The notes under the pieces: model-generated | What the model saw: only the letters and a program-made list of their open reading frames with translations | Told to the model about the DNA's origin: nothing | Database searches by the model: none | In this document: positions 44,313-45,905 of the stretch, one piece after another | Layout of the letters: the number at the start of each line of letters is the position of its first letter | How positions within the stretch are numbered: position 1 is the first letter of the stretch | Assembly (NCBI RefSeq): GCF_006864135.1 | Contig: NZ_SADV01000031.1 | Location: forward strand, 1 to 45,905 | Reading direction: 5' to 3' | DNA length: 45,905 bases | Source: Lysinibacillus sphaericus | GTDB taxonomy: Bacteria; Bacillota; Bacilli; Bacillales_A; Planococcaceae | Position numbers and translations under genes: made by a program

Positions 44313-44344
44313 CTTAGATGATGCTGTCCATGACTCATCCTGTA

Positions 44345-45508
44345 TTAATTAGGTTTTTTGTTGAAACGATCAACAATCATAGATAATGCGCCATCTCCAG
44401 TTACATTTGTAGCTGTACCAAAGCTATCTTGCGCTAAGTATAGTGCGATCATTAGTGCAAGCATTGTATCATCGAAGCCGAGCATTGTTTGTAGTAAACC
44501 TATTGCTGCCATAACTCCCCCTCCAGGGACACCTGGTGCAGCAACCATTGTAATACCTAGCATAAAGATAAAGCCGATATATTGTGCAAAACCTATATCC
44601 ATACCATTCATCATCATAACACCTAAAGAACAAGTGACGATTGTGATCGTACTACCTGATAAATGAATGGTTGCAAAAAGTGGGATTGTAAAATTCGTTA
44701 CTTTTTCTGAAGCTCCAGTTTTTTGTGATTGTCGCAATGTAATCGGAATAGCTGCAGCTGATGATTGTGTGCCCAATGCTGTAAAATACGCAGGTAACAT
44801 TGTTCGAAGTAACATAAGTGGATTTTTCTTATTTAAAGTTCCCGCAGCAGTGTATTGTACCAGCAATATTACCCAATGCATCACAATTATAAGTACGAAG
44901 ACAATTGCGAAGACAGATAAAATTTTTGCGACTTGCCCACCAAATGTCATGTTCAAGAAGATCCCAAAAATATGAAATGGTAAAAGTGGAATAATAACAA
45001 ATGAAATTAATTTTTCAATGATCTTATTAAACTCTTCAAAACCGCGTTTCATCACATCACTTTGAATGGCTGTCATTCCAATCCCTACGATAAATGCAAA
45101 AATTAATGCTGACATAACACCCATTAATGGCGGCATTTCAACTTTAAAGAATGCCTGTGCTAAAAATCCCTCTGGGTTTTTCATGCTTTCCATAGCACCA
45201 TTTGATATGAAATTGGGCAACACATTTCGCGCTACCAAAAAGGCAAATATTCCTGCAATGATTGTTGAGAAATAGGCAAAGAATGTTGCCAAACCTAATA
45301 ATTTCCCGGAGCCTTTCCCAAGCTGAGCAATGCCCGGAGCAATAAATGCAATAATAATAAGTGGTACAACAAAATTTAAAAAATTACCGAATAAGCCATT
45401 GAATGTTGCAAATATACGTACAATTGGCTCTGGCATAAAGCTTCCGAGTATTACCGCTAACAAAATAGCGACAATAATTTTTGCCAATAGACCAAATTTA
45501 AGCTTCAT
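44345..45508 (-). CDS. Dicarboxylate/amino acid:cation symporter (DAACS family)
   Basis: The 387-aa membrane protein has the SDF-family features: GLFGNFLNFVVPLIIIAFIAPGI, YFTALGTQSSAAAIPITLRQ (serine-rich hairpin), VAAPGVPGGGVMAAIGLL, and the substrate-binding DSFGTATNVTGDGALSMIVDRF. It is a glutamate/C4-dicarboxylate or serine/threonine transporter. The ATG at 45508 is behind AAGGAGGACAATATA. It stands alone between two repeat regions. Confidence 0.92.
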   Translation of the reverse strand: MKLKFGLLAKIIVAILLAVILGSFMPEPIVRIFATFNGLFGNFLNFVVPLIIIAFIAPGIAQLGKGSGKLLGLATFFAYFSTIIAGIFAFLVARNVLPNFISNGAMESMKNPEGFLAQAFFKVEMPPLMGVMSALIFAFIVGIGMTAIQSDVMKRGFEEFNKIIEKLISFVIIPLLPFHIFGIFLNMTFGGQVAKILSVFAIVFVLIIVMHWVILLVQYTAAGTLNKKNPLMLLRTMLPAYFTALGTQSSAAAIPITLRQSQKTGASEKVTNFTIPLFATIHLSGSTITIVTCSLGVMMMNGMDIGFAQYIGFIFMLGITMVAAPGVPGGGVMAAIGLLQTMLGFDDTMLALMIALYLAQDSFGTATNVTGDGALSMIVDRFNKKPN

Positions 45509-45659
45509 TATATTGTCCTCCTTAAAAATACAACTGTCTTTCTAGAATGTAATATTAGTAATTTAACATAAACAATCGTGAGAATATACAGTTCAATAAA
45601 TAGACGGAATTATAAAATATTTTTATATTTTCAAACAAAATAGTTCATTATCATAACGT

Positions 45660-45687
45660 GGGGTCGATTTCCGTTCCGACTGGGCGC
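45660..45687. repeat. Left arm of host palindromic element
   Basis: GGGGTCGATTTCCGTTCCGACTGGGCGC matches the left arm of the hairpin at 33657-33676 with few changes. No right arm follows; the tandem array starts at once. Confidence 0.6.
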
Positions 45688-45905
45688 TTTGTTGCTGCCG
45701 CTTCGCTTTCGCTACAGAAAACATTTGTTGCTGCCGCTTCGCTTTCGCACAGAATAAACATTTGTAGCTGACGCTTCGCTTTCGCTACAGAAAACATTTG
45801 TTGCTGCCGCTTCGCTTTCGCACAGAATAAACATTTGTTGCTGCCGCTTCGCTTTCGCACAGAATAAACATTTGTAGCTGACGCTTCGCTTTCGCTACAG
45901 AAAAC
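45688..45905. repeat. 36-37-bp tandem repeat, runs off window
   Basis: At least six units start at 45688, 45724, 45761, 45797, 45834 and 45871, spaced 36, 37, 36, 37 and 37 bp. Each has GCTGMCGCTTCGCTTTCGC followed by an ACAGAA(T)AAACA-type tail. Two alternating forms occur (GTTGCTGCC and GTAGCTGAC). The uneven unit length breaks any reading frame, so it is non-coding. No spacers are present, so it is not CRISPR. Confidence 0.85.

Noticed and set aside
45688..45905. CRISPR array
   Set aside because: Units are continuous tandem repeats without unique spacers, and there are no cas genes nearby.

Overview
The window is low-GC Firmicutes DNA and looks like a Bacillaceae/Planococcaceae chromosome, most like Lysinibacillus (inference). 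The signs are a sufC-sufD-sufS-sufU-sufB operon in Bacillus order, a close GltC homologue, AAGGAGG-type ribosome binding sites and frequent TTG/GTG starts. About 28 kb on the left is a siphovirus-type prophage entering from outside the window. The remaining 18 kb is host chromosome.

Prophage (1 to about 28,010). Nearly all genes are on the minus strand, so the lytic programme reads right to left. Its right end holds the integrase, an ImmA/IrrE-type protease and an XRE repressor on the plus strand. A divergent control region (25394-25776) separates them from the early genes: Rha-type antirepressor, small XRE protein, DUF771-like protein, two small membrane proteins facing each other, an AbrB-like protein and a cytosine methyltransferase. 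The replication and recombination block follows (Gp157-like, Sak4-like ATPase, DUF669 protein, primase-helicase with a putative repeat-bearing origin, ERCC4-type nuclease). Next come small accessory genes, an ArpU-like late regulator and a second DNA methyltransferase. Then come HNH nuclease, a probable cos region, terminase, portal, ClpP-like protease, HK97-type capsid, connector genes, major tail protein, a frameshifting tail chaperone and the start of the tape measure gene.

Host part (28,012 to 45,905). The prophage sits directly downstream of sufB. The sufCDSUB iron-sulphur operon is complete and has Fur-like sites upstream. Then come a small membrane protein, gltC without gltAB, a degenerate 21-bp repeat array, and a five-gene minus-strand exopolysaccharide operon (nucleotide-sugar dehydrogenase, double-NodB lipoprotein, PilZ-like/GT2 membrane synthase, membrane-anchored deacetylase-like protein, GH18-like lipoprotein). 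The window ends with a dicarboxylate/amino-acid symporter and a 36-37-bp tandem repeat running off the edge.

The most unusual signal is a 10-bp asymmetric motif, GYCNTCCACA (reverse TGTGGANGRC). I find 17 exact copies across the prophage, in both orientations and several reading-frame contexts, and none in the 18 kb of host DNA. Other notable points are a lambda-type GGGAAAG frameshift, an apparent ATT start for the portal gene, a 121-bp MITE-like insertion, and an exopolysaccharide operon in which two deacetylase-fold domains have lost key catalytic residues.
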